A stretch of DNA of 44,538 nt from assembly GCA_947577025.1 (NCBI GenBank), contig CANPTO010000017.1, forward strand, positions 1 through 44,538, in the 5' to 3' direction. The position numbers and the translations under genes were made by a program. Positions within the stretch are counted from its first letter, which is position 1; each line of letters starts with the position of its first letter. Below are positions 25,463 to 36,136 of the stretch, piece after piece. A model generated the notes under the pieces. It was not told where the DNA came from and made no database searches. It saw nothing but the letters and a program-made list of their open reading frames with translations. Source of the stretch: an uncultured Clostridiaceae bacterium. Lineage in GTDB: Bacteria; Bacillota; Clostridia; TANB77; CAG-508.

Positions 25463-26227
25463 ATGAAGAATATCATTATTACAAGTGGCCCAACAAATGA
25501 AAAGATTGATGCTGTTATGAAAATAACAAATATGTCAACAGGAGCATTAGGAGCAGCTGTAGCAGACACATTTTTAGAAGAAAGAAATGAAGAAATTGAA
25601 AGAATTTATTATATTTCAACAAAGATGTCTTATAAGCCTAAAGTAAAGAGTAAAAAGGTACAATTTATAACAGTTGAGTCAACACAAAACTTAATTGAGG
25701 CACTAGAAGAAATTTTTGCTACAAAAAAAATAGATATAATAATTCACTCAGCAGCAGTAGGAGACTATGCAGGTAAATATGCTATAAGGGCAGAAGAATT
25801 AGTTGACGAAATTTGGGAGAAAGTACAAAATGCAAAAAGTAAGGAAGAAATTACAAAAGAAATGCTTATGAGCATTTTTGAAAATCCTGAAACTGTATGC
25901 AATAATACAACAAAAATTTCATCCTATGAGCCACACCTTATGACAATGCTAACATTAACGCCAAAAGTAATTAGTAAAATAAAGCAAATGGCACCAGAAG
26001 TAACTTTAGTAGGTTTTAAGCTTTTAGAAGGAGTAAGCAAAGAAGAACTTTACGATGTAGCTTCAAAACTAAGGCAAAAAAATAAGGCAGACTATATAGT
26101 AGCAAATGACTTAGCAAAAATAGGAAATGGCAAACACTGGGCTATGATTATAAATGAAAAAGGAATCACAGCAGAATGCGAAACTAAGAAGGAAATAGCA
26201 CAAACTTTAGAGAAACTTCTCTTTTAG
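25463..26227 (+). CDS. coaB: phosphopantothenate-cysteine ligase (stand-alone CoaB type)
   Basis: 254 residues. CoaB joins 4'-phosphopantothenate and cysteine in coenzyme A synthesis. IITSGPTNEKIDAVMKITNM and STGALGAAVADTF match the Rossmann start; HSAAVGDY, TLVGFKLLEG and KADYIVANDLAKI follow in the family order. It lacks the N-terminal flavodoxin (CoaC) half, as in streptococci and related Firmicutes. GGAGG lies 10 bases before the ATG. It is terminated strongly downstream. Confidence 0.85.
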   Translation: MKNIIITSGPTNEKIDAVMKITNMSTGALGAAVADTFLEERNEEIERIYYISTKMSYKPKVKSKKVQFITVESTQNLIEALEEIFATKKIDIIIHSAAVGDYAGKYAIRAEELVDEIWEKVQNAKSKEEITKEMLMSIFENPETVCNNTTKISSYEPHLMTMLTLTPKVISKIKQMAPEVTLVGFKLLEGVSKEELYDVASKLRQKNKADYIVANDLAKIGNGKHWAMIINEKGITAECETKKEIAQTLEKLLF

Positions 26228-26231
26228 TTAA

Positions 26232-26280
26232 AAAATAACACAAGAAATGCATTATCATTTTGCATTTCTTGTGTTATTTT
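26232..26280 (+). terminator. intrinsic terminator after coaB
   Basis: A 20-bp perfect stem, AAAATAACACAAGAAATGCA and its complement (26261-26280), around a 9-base loop, ending in TTTT. Confidence 0.92.
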
Positions 26281-26339
26281 AATTAAGTTATAATTAAAGA
26301 AATTAAAATAGATAAAAATAAGAACAAATGCCATATAAT

Positions 26340-26510
26340 AAGAAGTTTTGTCGAAGTACTAAAAAAACAAATATACATAATATATAATAATACCACCTTT
26401 TACCTAAAAAGTAGAAAGGTGGTAATCATCTTGAACAGAATACTAAATATAATATACAGTATTTTCCAATACTTGTCAATTGATAATCAGAAAATTTTTT
26501 AGATATATGT
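26340..26510 (+). repeat. two-copy element, copy 2 (deleted, peptide gene lost)
   Basis: Matches 20600-20880 but lacks about 130 bases from within the peptide gene to its downstream flank. The stem CCACCTTT / AAAGGTGG is perfect here, and AGGAGG has become AGGTGG. The start ATG is TTG (26431) and the frame no longer encodes the hydrophobic peptide. It is therefore a decayed copy. No other gene is seen in 26281-26583. Confidence 0.65.
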
Positions 26511-26583
26511 CAATGAAAAAATTAATCCTTGAAAAAACTACAAATATATAGTAATATAACTAAAAAGAAAGTGAAGTGAAAAT

Positions 26584-27495
26584 ATGATACCAAATAGATT
26601 AAAAAAGAAAGATAAAATAGGGATAATAGCACCATCTTCTCCAATTACAGAAGACAAGTTAGCAGATATAAATAATTCAATAACATTAATGGAAGGTTCA
26701 GGTTTTGAAATAGTATTTGGAAAAAATGTATTTAAAAATACTTTAGGATATGGAGCAACTGCAAAAGAAAAAGCAGAAGATATAAATAATATGTTTGCAG
26801 ATCCAGAAATAAAGGGAATATTTTGTGCTACAGGAGGAGCAAATTCAAATGCTACTTTTGAATATTTAGACTACGAACTAATTAAGCAAAATCCAAAGAT
26901 AATATGTGGATTTAGTGATTCAACATCAATTCTAAATATGATATCAGAAAAGACAGGACTTGTTACATTTAATGGTGCAACATTTAAATCATTAACTTCA
27001 TGGGAAACAGAGTATAGCTATAAACAAATTATAAATAAATTTGTACTAGGTAAAACAGAATTAGCAGAAGAAGATGATAAATTTTATTGTATAAAAGAAG
27101 GCATAACAGAGGGAAAATTAATAGGTGGAAATTTAACACTTACTTCAAATTTATGCTCTGGAAAATACAGAATAGATTTTACAGATAAAATATTATTTAT
27201 AGAAGAGCTAGCATTTGAAACAGACGCAGAAATGGCAAGCAATTATCTATATAAAATGAAACAAAATGGAGTATTTGACCAAATAAAAGGGATATGGGTA
27301 GGAAATTATGAAGGAGAAGTGCCATTAGAAAAAATATTACTAGATACTTTAGAAGATGACTATAATTTTCCAATAATAAAATCAAATAACTTTGGTCATA
27401 CAGATAGAAAAATGGTAATACCAATAGGAACAAAAGCAAAAATAGATACAGAAAAGCAAATAAAAATAGAACTATTAGAAGAATGTGTAAAATAA
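26584..27495 (+). CDS. LD-carboxypeptidase, S66 family (LdcA/MccF-like)
   Basis: 303 residues. The serine peptidase S66 catalytic set is visible: GFSDSTSIL (nucleophile Ser), FIEELAFE (Glu) and NNFGHTDRKMVIPIG (His). GIIAPSSP at the start and GKLIGGNLTLTS are family signatures. Members cut L,D-tetrapeptides during murein recycling, or inactivate peptide-nucleotide antibiotics such as microcin C. The sequence does not decide between these. The ribosome site is weak (AAGTGAAG). Confidence 0.9.
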   Translation: MIPNRLKKKDKIGIIAPSSPITEDKLADINNSITLMEGSGFEIVFGKNVFKNTLGYGATAKEKAEDINNMFADPEIKGIFCATGGANSNATFEYLDYELIKQNPKIICGFSDSTSILNMISEKTGLVTFNGATFKSLTSWETEYSYKQIINKFVLGKTELAEEDDKFYCIKEGITEGKLIGGNLTLTSNLCSGKYRIDFTDKILFIEELAFETDAEMASNYLYKMKQNGVFDQIKGIWVGNYEGEVPLEKILLDTLEDDYNFPIIKSNNFGHTDRKMVIPIGTKAKIDTEKQIKIELLEECVK

Positions 27496-27561
27496 AAGTA
27501 AAAAATAAAAGATGTAGAAATCAAAGGTTTAGAATTTTAAAATTTAATCTATAAATTTTAT

Positions 27562-27631
27562 CATCTGACATCCAATTTCCGACTTCTGATTTCTGACCTC
27601 TAAAAGGAGAAAAATCTAAAAGGAGAAAAAT
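27562..27631. repeat. half element of the heptamer family R4 and duplicated ribosome-binding segment
   Basis: CTGACAT-CCAATTT-CCGACTT-CTGATTT-CTGACCT (27566-27600) is a run of heptamers like those at 7901-7932. It is followed by a perfect 16-bp tandem duplication CTAAAAGGAGAAAAAT (27600-27615 and 27616-27631), which gives the next gene two Shine-Dalgarno sequences, the second at proper distance. Confidence 0.7.
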
Positions 27632-28183
27632 ATGTACGATAATTGGGAAGAATTAGAAAAAAGTATTATAAATTGCAAAAAATGTAAATTATGTCAAAAT
27701 AGAACTAATATAGTGTTTGGAACTGGAAATAAAGAAGCAGACCTAATGTTTATAGGAGAAGGACCAGGAGCAGACGAAGATAAACAAGGTTTGCCATTTG
27801 TAGGAAAAGCAGGAAAGCTTATGAATGAAGCTTTTAAAGGCATAGGGATAAACAGAGAAGAAGTATATATAGCAAATATAGTCAAATGTAGACCACCACA
27901 AAATAGAGTACCAGAACAAGATGAAGCAGAGGCATGTTTAAATTATTTACGAAACCAAGTAATATTAGTAAAGCCTAAAATAATAGTATTATTAGGAAGT
28001 ACTGCATTAAAAAATATATTAGGAAAAGAATATGGAATAACTTCAGCACGAGGAAAATGGCTAGAAAAGAAAGGAATAAAATATATGCCAACTTGGCACC
28101 CAGCAGCACTATTAAGAGACGAAAACAAAAAAATAGAATTCTGGAAAGATTTAAAAGAAGTAAGAAAAGAATTAGACAAATAA
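27632..28183 (+). CDS. family 4 uracil-DNA glycosylase
   Basis: 183 residues. Family 4 enzymes hold a 4Fe-4S cluster and remove uracil from DNA. Cysteines are in NCKKCKLC (15, 18, 21), VKCRPP and EACLNYL. Active-site motifs are GEGPGADEDKQGLPFVG and PTWHPAALLR, and NIVKCRPPQNRVP is the family hallmark. Translation probably uses the second of two duplicated AAGGAG boxes. A terminator lies downstream. Confidence 0.93.
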   Translation: MYDNWEELEKSIINCKKCKLCQNRTNIVFGTGNKEADLMFIGEGPGADEDKQGLPFVGKAGKLMNEAFKGIGINREEVYIANIVKCRPPQNRVPEQDEAEACLNYLRNQVILVKPKIIVLLGSTALKNILGKEYGITSARGKWLEKKGIKYMPTWHPAALLRDENKKIEFWKDLKEVRKELDK

Positions 28184-28248
28184 GCATAAATAAACTAAAA
28201 ATTCTATATATAAGGAGCTGTAAAAAAGTTCTATTATTGTATAACAAT

Positions 28249-28288
28249 AAAAATCATTGAAAATACACATGTAAATTCAATGATTTTT
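28249..28288. terminator. terminator between convergent UDG and DUF4364 genes
   Basis: AAAAATCATTGAA (28249-28261) pairs with TTCAATGATTTTT (28276-28288), a perfect 13-bp stem with A and T runs at either end. Confidence 0.85.
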
Positions 28289-28381
28289 TAGTTTTCTACA
28301 TTCCTAATGTATGCAAAAACCATCTTTTTTGTAAGAATAATTTTTCATATTAAATAGGAAAGATCAATTTTAAGGACAAAT

Positions 28382-28918
28382 TTATTGCTTTTTAGTTAAA
28401 ATATTTAAAATAGCAGGATACATTTCATTTGCATTTTCATTCCAGTTATCAACAATTTCCTTAGCTTGATTGCTAGAACCAGCAAAAGTTTTAAGTTCAA
28501 AAACAGTGTCATTATTATCAATTATTTTACAAGTAACAATATAACTAGAATCATTTTTTAAATTATATTCAGCAATAACAGAATGTTCATTTTCAAAAGA
28601 ATCTAATTCATTTTTAAAGTTACTATCAACTCTTAATTTAATAATACCAGGCAAAATGTCCTGAGTAAGGGCTAAAGTCTCCTTACCAAAATCGGTAATA
28701 TTATATAAACTATGTTCATCTTTAAAATAGTTAATAATATAGCCATTTTCTAGTAAATCCAATAAAAATTGTTGAAAATAAAAATAATTCATATCTGTAA
28801 CAGCTAAAACTAAATTTAGAAGAGAATCATTAGAAATTGGTTTACCTATTTTATTTAATATATATAAAATTAATACTTTATTTTCAGCTAAAGTTTCATT
28901 ATCTGATGTAAGTTTCAC
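28382..28918 (-). CDS. DUF4364 family protein
   Basis: 178 residues. It begins LAENKVLILYILNKIGKPIS and continues NYFYFQQFLLDLLENGYI, a winged-helix arrangement, then YNITDFGKETL. This is the conserved clostridial DUF4364 pattern, with a strand-rich C-terminal half. Function is not established; a DNA-binding or regulatory role is an inference from the fold. The start is close to TGAGGTGATTAAT, a usable ribosome site. It is transcribed divergently from trmB. Confidence 0.85.
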   Translation of the reverse strand: MKLTSDNETLAENKVLILYILNKIGKPISNDSLLNLVLAVTDMNYFYFQQFLLDLLENGYIINYFKDEHSLYNITDFGKETLALTQDILPGIIKLRVDSNFKNELDSFENEHSVIAEYNLKNDSSYIVTCKIIDNNDTVFELKTFAGSSNQAKEIVDNWNENANEMYPAILNILTKKQ

Positions 28919-29042
28919 TATTAATCACCTCATGACAAGCATTATAACATATTTTTCTATAAAATACTATCCTTTTTATAATATTAATGATATAATAAAA
29001 GCAATATTTAGTAAAAAATAAAAATACGAGGAGAAAAAAGAT

Positions 29043-29717
29043 ATGAGAATACGCTACAAGCCATGGGCAAGACCAGAATTAGAAGCAAGTAAATTTTATA
29101 TAGACGATCCACAAAACTATAAAGGAAAATGGGAAACATTATACAAAAATAAGGCACCATTTCATATAGAATTAGGCTGTGGAAAAGGAAGCTTTATATC
29201 TAATTTAGCAGTAAAAAATGAAAAAGTAAATTATTTAGCAATAGACTTAGTAGACGCAATGTTAGGTCTAGCTAAAAGAAATATAGAAGAAATATATAAA
29301 CAAAATAATAAAGATATAAACAATGTATATCTAACAAGGCATGATATAGAAAGAATATTTTTAATATTAGATCAAAAGGACAAAGTAGAAAGAATATATA
29401 TAAACTTTTGCAACCCTTGGCCAAGGGGAAAACACCATAAAAAGAGGTTAACACATACAAGGCAATTAGAAAAATACAAAGAAATATTAACAAAAAATGG
29501 AGAGATATATTTTAAAACAGATGATGATGGACTATTTAATGACAGCCTAATATACTTTAAAGAAAGTTCATTTGAAATAATAAAATATACATATGATTTA
29601 GAAAATGAAAAGGACTTTTGGGAAAACATACAAACAGAACATGAAAAGATGTTTACAGAGCAAGGAATAAAAATAAAAGCATTAATAGCAAAGAAAATTG
29701 ATCAAAAGGAAAAATAA
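29043..29717 (+). CDS. trmB: tRNA (guanine-N7-)-methyltransferase
   Basis: 224 residues. TrmB methylates G46 in the tRNA variable loop. The SAM-binding HIELGCGKGSFI, LAIDLVDAMLGLAKRN, and the catalytic YINFCNPWPRGKHHKKRL (family motif NFxxPWPKxxHxKRR) are present, followed by YFKTDDDGLF. GAGGAG lies 7 bases upstream of the ATG. It is a single gene with a strong downstream terminator. Confidence 0.96.
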   Translation: MRIRYKPWARPELEASKFYIDDPQNYKGKWETLYKNKAPFHIELGCGKGSFISNLAVKNEKVNYLAIDLVDAMLGLAKRNIEEIYKQNNKDINNVYLTRHDIERIFLILDQKDKVERIYINFCNPWPRGKHHKKRLTHTRQLEKYKEILTKNGEIYFKTDDDGLFNDSLIYFKESSFEIIKYTYDLENEKDFWENIQTEHEKMFTEQGIKIKALIAKKIDQKEK

Positions 29718-29807
29718 ATTACACATGAAATTGAAAAAAGTTAGTAACAAAAAAATAGAATATACATAAGATATAATATAAACAATATATTGTTTTTCAT
29801 ATAGATT

Positions 29808-29856
29808 AAAAGATATAGGTAAACACTATTTTTATTTAAGTTTACCTATATCTTTT
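29808..29856. terminator. bidirectional terminator after trmB
   Basis: A 17-bp perfect stem, AAAAGATATAGGTAAAC (29808-29824) with its complement (29840-29856), lies between trmB and the convergent XRE gene. Confidence 0.88.
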
Positions 29857-29867
29857 GCATTTTATGC

Positions 29868-30194
29868 CTAATTTTTATTAGCTATAACTTTAGCAATATC
29901 ATAAATTAGCCTTTGTTGTTCAGAAGAACAACCTTCAAGTAAATCAGCAAATTCAGAATCAAGGTATACTGAAGAATTATTAGAAGAACCATTTAAAAGT
30001 TCACCTTCAGAAATACCTAAAATCTCACATATTTGACTTAATCTTTTTAAATTAATTTGAGAACTACCTCTTTCAATTCTACTAAGAAAAGCAATAGAAA
30101 CGCCCATCTTTTCAGATAGATTATCTTGAGTCATATTACATGCTTTTCTAGCACTCTTAATTCTCTCACCAATAACGCTATAATCAACAGCCAT
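29868..30194 (-). CDS. XRE-family regulator
   Basis: 108 residues from the ATG at 30194. The HTH is IGERIKSARKACNMTQDNLS, EKMGVSIAFLSRIERGSSQ. The remainder is a short acidic tail ending QQRLIYDIAKVIANK, a common helper motif in clostridial XRE proteins. An upstream in-frame ATG (30212) overlaps the AAGGAA ribosome site and is rejected. The target is unknown; the next gene on the opposite strand is the secreted protein at 30707, about 510 bases away. Confidence 0.85.
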   Translation of the reverse strand: MAVDYSVIGERIKSARKACNMTQDNLSEKMGVSIAFLSRIERGSSQINLKRLSQICEILGISEGELLNGSSNNSSVYLDSEFADLLEGCSSEQQRLIYDIAKVIANKN

Positions 30195-30573
30195 AAAACA
30201 CATTCCTTTCAATGAAATTGAGCCTACAAAAAGCTCAAAATCAATATAGCATTTACAAGTTTAACTTTACAGAAACTAAAATGTAAAATTAAATTAATAT
30301 ATTCTAAAAAAAGTGAAATTTTTTAGAAAAAAATAATAGAAAAGGCTGAAAAATATAAAAGATTAGAATAATATGTAAAAAATAATAAAACATATAAAGG
30401 CATATGATAAAAAAGAGTTAAATAGAAAAATAAAGTAAATAAAAACTATTAATATATAAAATACAAAAGTACTATTTTTATAAATAAAACATAAAACTTA
30501 TGATTAAATATATATTCATAAATACTAAAAAATACAAAAAATGTAAAAAAAGTAAAAAAATGTAAAAAATATA

Positions 30574-30602
30574 TTGACATTAGCATATAACCATGATATA
30601 GT
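30574..30602 (+). promoter_or_regulatory. promoter of the secreted protein/ABC exporter unit
   Basis: TTGACA (30574-30579), 17 bases, TATAGT (30597-30602). It is preceded by A-tract repeats (ATGTAAAAAA units, 30541-30570) that resemble an UP element. The rest of 30215-30560 is A/T-rich without a visible gene. Confidence 0.65.
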
Positions 30603-30706
30603 ATTAAACATAATAAGAAGTTTACCAATTTACTATTAATTAATGTACTAATTGAAAAATAAATATGAATGTGCAACCCAGCAACCAGTAATAGGAGGAA
30701 AAAAAT

Positions 30707-31135
30707 ATGAAAATGAAAAAAGCTTTCAGAAGTAGTATCGCAGTTCTTTTAATGGCAGTAATGGTAACAGTTTTTACATGTCCTGTAGTTATGGCAGCAG
30801 AAGCAAACATCACAACTAATGAGGAAATACAGCCACGGGTATCCCATATAGGCTATTTACAAGTAGATGGAGAAATAAAAGAAGGAAGAGTTTACTCAGT
30901 AAAATTGGAAGATACGTGTAGTAAATTCGACTACAAAATCGATGGAGGTACCAAAGACCTAGTCATTATAAAAATATATAATGACCAAGGGGATTTTAGA
31001 CAATGCACATTAGTGGCAAATGGGAATTGGAGAACATATACATTTGGTTCAAAAATTTCATCAGGATGGTGGGATGTAGAAATTACATTAATACAGGCAA
31101 GTCCAAAAAATATGTATTTGATGTTCTATAAGTAA
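30707..31135 (+). CDS. small secreted protein, unassigned
   Basis: 142 residues. A classical signal peptide (KMKKAFRSS, hydrophobic core AVLLMAVMVTVFTC, cleavage near VMA|AEA) leaves a mature protein of about 110 residues. It is strand-rich and ends with WWDVEITLIQASPKNMYLMF. I do not recognise the family; the layout recalls extracellular beta-sandwich or pre-peptidase-like domains. AGGAGG precedes the ATG. It lies directly upstream of an FtsX/MacB-type exporter, separated by a terminator hairpin, so it may be the more abundant first product of one unit. Confidence 0.75.
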   Translation: MKMKKAFRSSIAVLLMAVMVTVFTCPVVMAAEANITTNEEIQPRVSHIGYLQVDGEIKEGRVYSVKLEDTCSKFDYKIDGGTKDLVIIKIYNDQGDFRQCTLVANGNWRTYTFGSKISSGWWDVEITLIQASPKNMYLMFYK

Positions 31136-31173
31136 ATAGTAACTATAAAAATGCACATTCATATATTATTTTA

Positions 31174-31203
31174 TTAAGGGTTTTCTTTTTAGAAAACCCT
31201 TAA
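31174..31203 (+). terminator. hairpin between the secreted protein and the ABC permease
   Basis: TTAAGGGTTTTCT pairs with AGAAAACCCTTAA around TTTT. The T-run after it is weak, so partial read-through into the permease gene is likely. Confidence 0.75.
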
Positions 31204-31226
31204 TTTGATTTTAAAAGGAGAAATCG

Positions 31227-33476
31227 ATGAAAGTAGAACTAAAAATACCAACTAAAAACATAAAAAAAAATAAAAAAAGAGCTGTATCAACAATAATATC
31301 AATAGCACTATGTACATTTTTGATATTAGCAACAATGCTAACAATATCAAGTATCAGGCAAGGCATTATAGAAAATGTAATTAACAGATACAAAAATTAC
31401 CATTTTTGCATAGAGAATATAAGCAAATCTGAACTAAATAGAATAAAAGAAAAAGAATATATTGATAAAATTTATATACAAGAAAATAGTAAAGAGCAAC
31501 TATATGAAATAGAAAAGCAAGAAAAATTAGAAAACATAGAAAAAAATATAAATACATATATAAAGTACAAAGATGTAAAAGAAACATGCAAAAACTCAAC
31601 AGATATAATAAATACATTAACTTTTTCGAAGCAAGAGGCAGAAAATAAATGTAAATTCAATCAAAAGTTACTTACAATATATGGAATAATGAATATAAAT
31701 TTAGAAAGTGAAGATAAACTACAATATATAGCATTTGCAAATCTTTCATATATATTAGATATGATGATATTACTAATACTAATAGTATTTTCTGCATTAT
31801 CAATAGTAATAATATATAATGCATTTTTAATAACAGTAAATGAAAGAAAAAAGGAATTTGGTATATTAGTTAGTATAGGGGCAACTGAAGGTCAAATAAA
31901 AAAGATGCTATTTTATGAGGCAACAATATTAGGAATATTAGGAATTATAGTAGGAACTATAATATCTTTTTTAGGAACTGAAGTCATATTAAAAATGATT
32001 AATAACGTACTAAAATACACAAACTACCAATTTAAACTATTTATAGAAGTTAAATACATAATTTTATCAGTAGTTTTTATAATACTAAATATATATATAG
32101 CTATGATAATTCCTAGTATAGAGGCAAACAATGTTTCTGTAATTCAAAGCATTAGAAATAATAAGCAAATAAAGTCAAAAAAAAGAAAAAGTGAACTAGA
32201 AAAAATTATGCCAATAGAAGGAAAAATAGCATTAAAGAACTTAAAAAGAAATAAAAATAAATATAAAGTTATAACATTTTTACTTGTTATAAGTATGTTT
32301 TCATATATAGTAATTAGTACATATATAAACTATGAAAAAGAAACTATAAATATAATAGATGAATATGATGTAGATGCTAAAATAAACCTAAAGGAAAATG
32401 AGGACAATAGTAATATAATGGACTATATAGTGAATGACAATAATGTAGCAGAGTATTTAGAATATAGAACAATGAAAATAACGTTAGGAACAAAACAAAA
32501 TAGTGTAAATGAATTTCTAAAAGAATATGAAGATGGGATGAAAACAATAGACTTTAATATAATTGCATTAGATAATAAAACATACAATAAATATATAGAA
32601 AAAGTAAATGGAAATTATGGAGATGCTATAATTTATAATAGAATATTTAGACCGATAATACAAAAAAATAGCAATGTTATATATACATATGAAACACCAT
32701 TTAAAGAAAATAATGATTTAAAATTAAGAGCTATATATGACAAATCTGAAAGTAATGACTATGAAATAATAGATGAAGAATTTGTTAATAAAAGAATAAT
32801 ATTAACAAATAAATTAATAGAAGGATATAAAGAAATAAATCAAAGTAGACTTCCAGTAATTTTTACTAACCAAGATACTTATGAAAATATATTAAAAAAG
32901 ATAGAGATTTATATGCAAGAAAAAAATATAAAACATAGGGAAGCATATATTGGTTATAATGTACATGATAATTCAATAAAAATAAGAACCAATAATATAA
33001 TTAGGTTTTCGAATGATATAGAAAAAATAATTGAAGAAAATGAAATGGAAGCATGGGCAGATTACTATACATTAGAAAATCAAGAAAAAGTTATATACAT
33101 AAAAGTATTACAATTAATATTACAAATAATGATAGTAACTATGTTTACAATAGGAATAACAAGTACAATGAACATAATAAATTCAAGTATATATGAAAGA
33201 AAAGAAGAATTTAACGTTTTAAATGTAATAGGCTCAACAAAACAAAATATAAACAAAATTTTAATATATGAAGGAATAATAATATTTCTAAAATCAGCAA
33301 TAATATCAATATTGCTATCAATTCCAGTAATAGCCATTATAATAAAATATATGTCTAATGTAATAGTACTAGATAAATTAGCAATACCAATAAATAGTAT
33401 AAGTACATTTTTCTTATCTATACTTAGCATTATTATAATAATAGAACTATATTCAACAAAATATATAAAAAAATAG
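31227..33476 (+). CDS. ABC transporter permease, duplicated FtsX/MacB-type
   Basis: 749 residues in two FtsX halves. Hydrophobic spans are near 20-40, 172-200, 228-255, 278-300, 350-372, 632-655, 690-715 and 725-745. The two extracellular parts are about 130 and 250 residues. VNERKKEFGILVSIGATEGQ and YERKEEFNVLNVIGSTKQN are the matching conserved loops of each half. Such permeases, with the ATPase encoded next, move lipophilic or peptide substrates or transmit signals at the membrane rather than importing solutes. The substrate is not known. AAGGAG precedes the ATG. Confidence 0.87.
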   Translation: MKVELKIPTKNIKKNKKRAVSTIISIALCTFLILATMLTISSIRQGIIENVINRYKNYHFCIENISKSELNRIKEKEYIDKIYIQENSKEQLYEIEKQEKLENIEKNINTYIKYKDVKETCKNSTDIINTLTFSKQEAENKCKFNQKLLTIYGIMNINLESEDKLQYIAFANLSYILDMMILLILIVFSALSIVIIYNAFLITVNERKKEFGILVSIGATEGQIKKMLFYEATILGILGIIVGTIISFLGTEVILKMINNVLKYTNYQFKLFIEVKYIILSVVFIILNIYIAMIIPSIEANNVSVIQSIRNNKQIKSKKRKSELEKIMPIEGKIALKNLKRNKNKYKVITFLLVISMFSYIVISTYINYEKETINIIDEYDVDAKINLKENEDNSNIMDYIVNDNNVAEYLEYRTMKITLGTKQNSVNEFLKEYEDGMKTIDFNIIALDNKTYNKYIEKVNGNYGDAIIYNRIFRPIIQKNSNVIYTYETPFKENNDLKLRAIYDKSESNDYEIIDEEFVNKRIILTNKLIEGYKEINQSRLPVIFTNQDTYENILKKIEIYMQEKNIKHREAYIGYNVHDNSIKIRTNNIIRFSNDIEKIIEENEMEAWADYYTLENQEKVIYIKVLQLILQIMIVTMFTIGITSTMNIINSSIYERKEEFNVLNVIGSTKQNINKILIYEGIIIFLKSAIISILLSIPVIAIIIKYMSNVIVLDKLAIPINSISTFFLSILSIIIIIELYSTKYIKK

Positions 33477-33485
33477 GAGAAATAT

Positions 33486-34157
33486 ATGAAAATTTTAAAA
33501 GTAGAAAATCTAAAAAAAGTGTATGGAAAAGGGGAAAACGAAGTTATAGCACTTAACAATGTATCATTTGAAGTAGAAGAAGGAGAGTTTATATCAATAA
33601 TTGGACCATCAGGAAGCGGAAAATCTACATTATTACACTTATTAGCAGGGTTAGAAAATCCAAGCAGTGGAAGTGTATATTTTTACAAAGAAAATATATA
33701 TAATTTAAGCAAAAAACAAAGAGCAATACTAAGAAGAGAGAAAATAGGAGTAGTCTATCAATTTTATAACTTATTGCCAAACCTAAATGTAGAAGAAAAC
33801 ATAAGCTTACCTCTAGAGCTAGACAAAAAGAAAATAGAAAAGCAAAAGATAGAGGAAATAATAAAATTCTTAAATCTAGACAATAGAAAAAAACACCTAC
33901 CAAATGAACTATCAGGAGGACAACAGCAAAAAGTAGCTATAGGAAGAGCATTAATAATAAACCCAACAATAATACTAGCAGATGAACCTACAGGAAACTT
34001 AGATACCAAATCTAGCAAAGAAATTATAGAACTACTAAAACAAGCAAATAAAGAATATAAACAAACAATAATAATGATTACACACAATCTAGAAATAGCA
34101 AAAATAGCAGACAGAGTTATACAAATAGAAGATGGAAAAATAGTAGAAAAAATATGA
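33486..34157 (+). CDS. ABC transporter ATP-binding protein (MacB/LolD-type)
   Basis: 223 residues. Walker A GPSGSGKST, Q-loop VYQFYNLLPNLNVEENI, signature LSGGQQQKVAIGRAL, Walker B IILADEPTGNLD and switch His in MITHNLEIA are all intact. The start lies 9 bases after the permease stop with GGAG, so the two are translationally linked. It powers the preceding FtsX-type permease. Confidence 0.95.
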   Translation: MKILKVENLKKVYGKGENEVIALNNVSFEVEEGEFISIIGPSGSGKSTLLHLLAGLENPSSGSVYFYKENIYNLSKKQRAILRREKIGVVYQFYNLLPNLNVEENISLPLELDKKKIEKQKIEEIIKFLNLDNRKKHLPNELSGGQQQKVAIGRALIINPTIILADEPTGNLDTKSSKEIIELLKQANKEYKQTIIMITHNLEIAKIADRVIQIEDGKIVEKI

Positions 34158-34195
34158 TAGTACAATAGTAACATCAACTTTTTAGTCAAAATTTA

Positions 34196-34224
34196 TTGTA
34201 ATTTTCTCGAAAATATGGTAAAAT
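34196..34224 (+). promoter_or_regulatory. probable promoter of metG
   Basis: TTGTAA (34196-34201), 17 bases, TAAAAT (34219-34224). The remaining leader is under 50 bases, so there is no room for a T-box. Confidence 0.5.
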
Positions 34225-34252
34225 TTTTAAATAGAGGAAAGAATGAAAATAA

Positions 34253-35860
<1,608 letters not shown>

Positions 35861-35895
35861 AGAAAAGAAGCATTAAAGAAACGGAGGAAAAAACA

Positions 35896-36087
35896 ATGTC
35901 AGATAGAAAACATATGGAATATTGCATAAAATTAGGTAATCCGTTTGTAAAAAGTAAACTAGAACAGATAGAAAAATTAGAACAAATAGAACAGAATCAA
36001 TATATAGACTTTCAAATAGAACCAAAACAAACAAATCAAAGTGAAAATATAGGTTTTAAAGAAAAGCTAAAAAAGTGGAATACCTAA
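35896..36087 (+). CDS. small unassigned charged protein
   Basis: 63 residues, hydrophilic, rich in Gln, Glu and Lys. It has a repeated LEQIEKLEQIEQ segment (residues ~22-33) that should form a helix or short coiled coil. GGAGG lies about 8 bases before the ATG, supporting expression, probably in the metG transcript. The family is unknown. Confidence 0.6.
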   Translation: MSDRKHMEYCIKLGNPFVKSKLEQIEKLEQIEQNQYIDFQIEPKQTNQSENIGFKEKLKKWNT

Positions 36088-36136
36088 ATAATATATAAAA
36101 AATTCACAAAAAAGACATAAAAAGCAATTATAATAA

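Noticed and set aside
30667..30693. Mini-ORF MNVQPSNQ before the secreted protein
   Set aside because: No Shine-Dalgarno sequence; probably chance in the leader.
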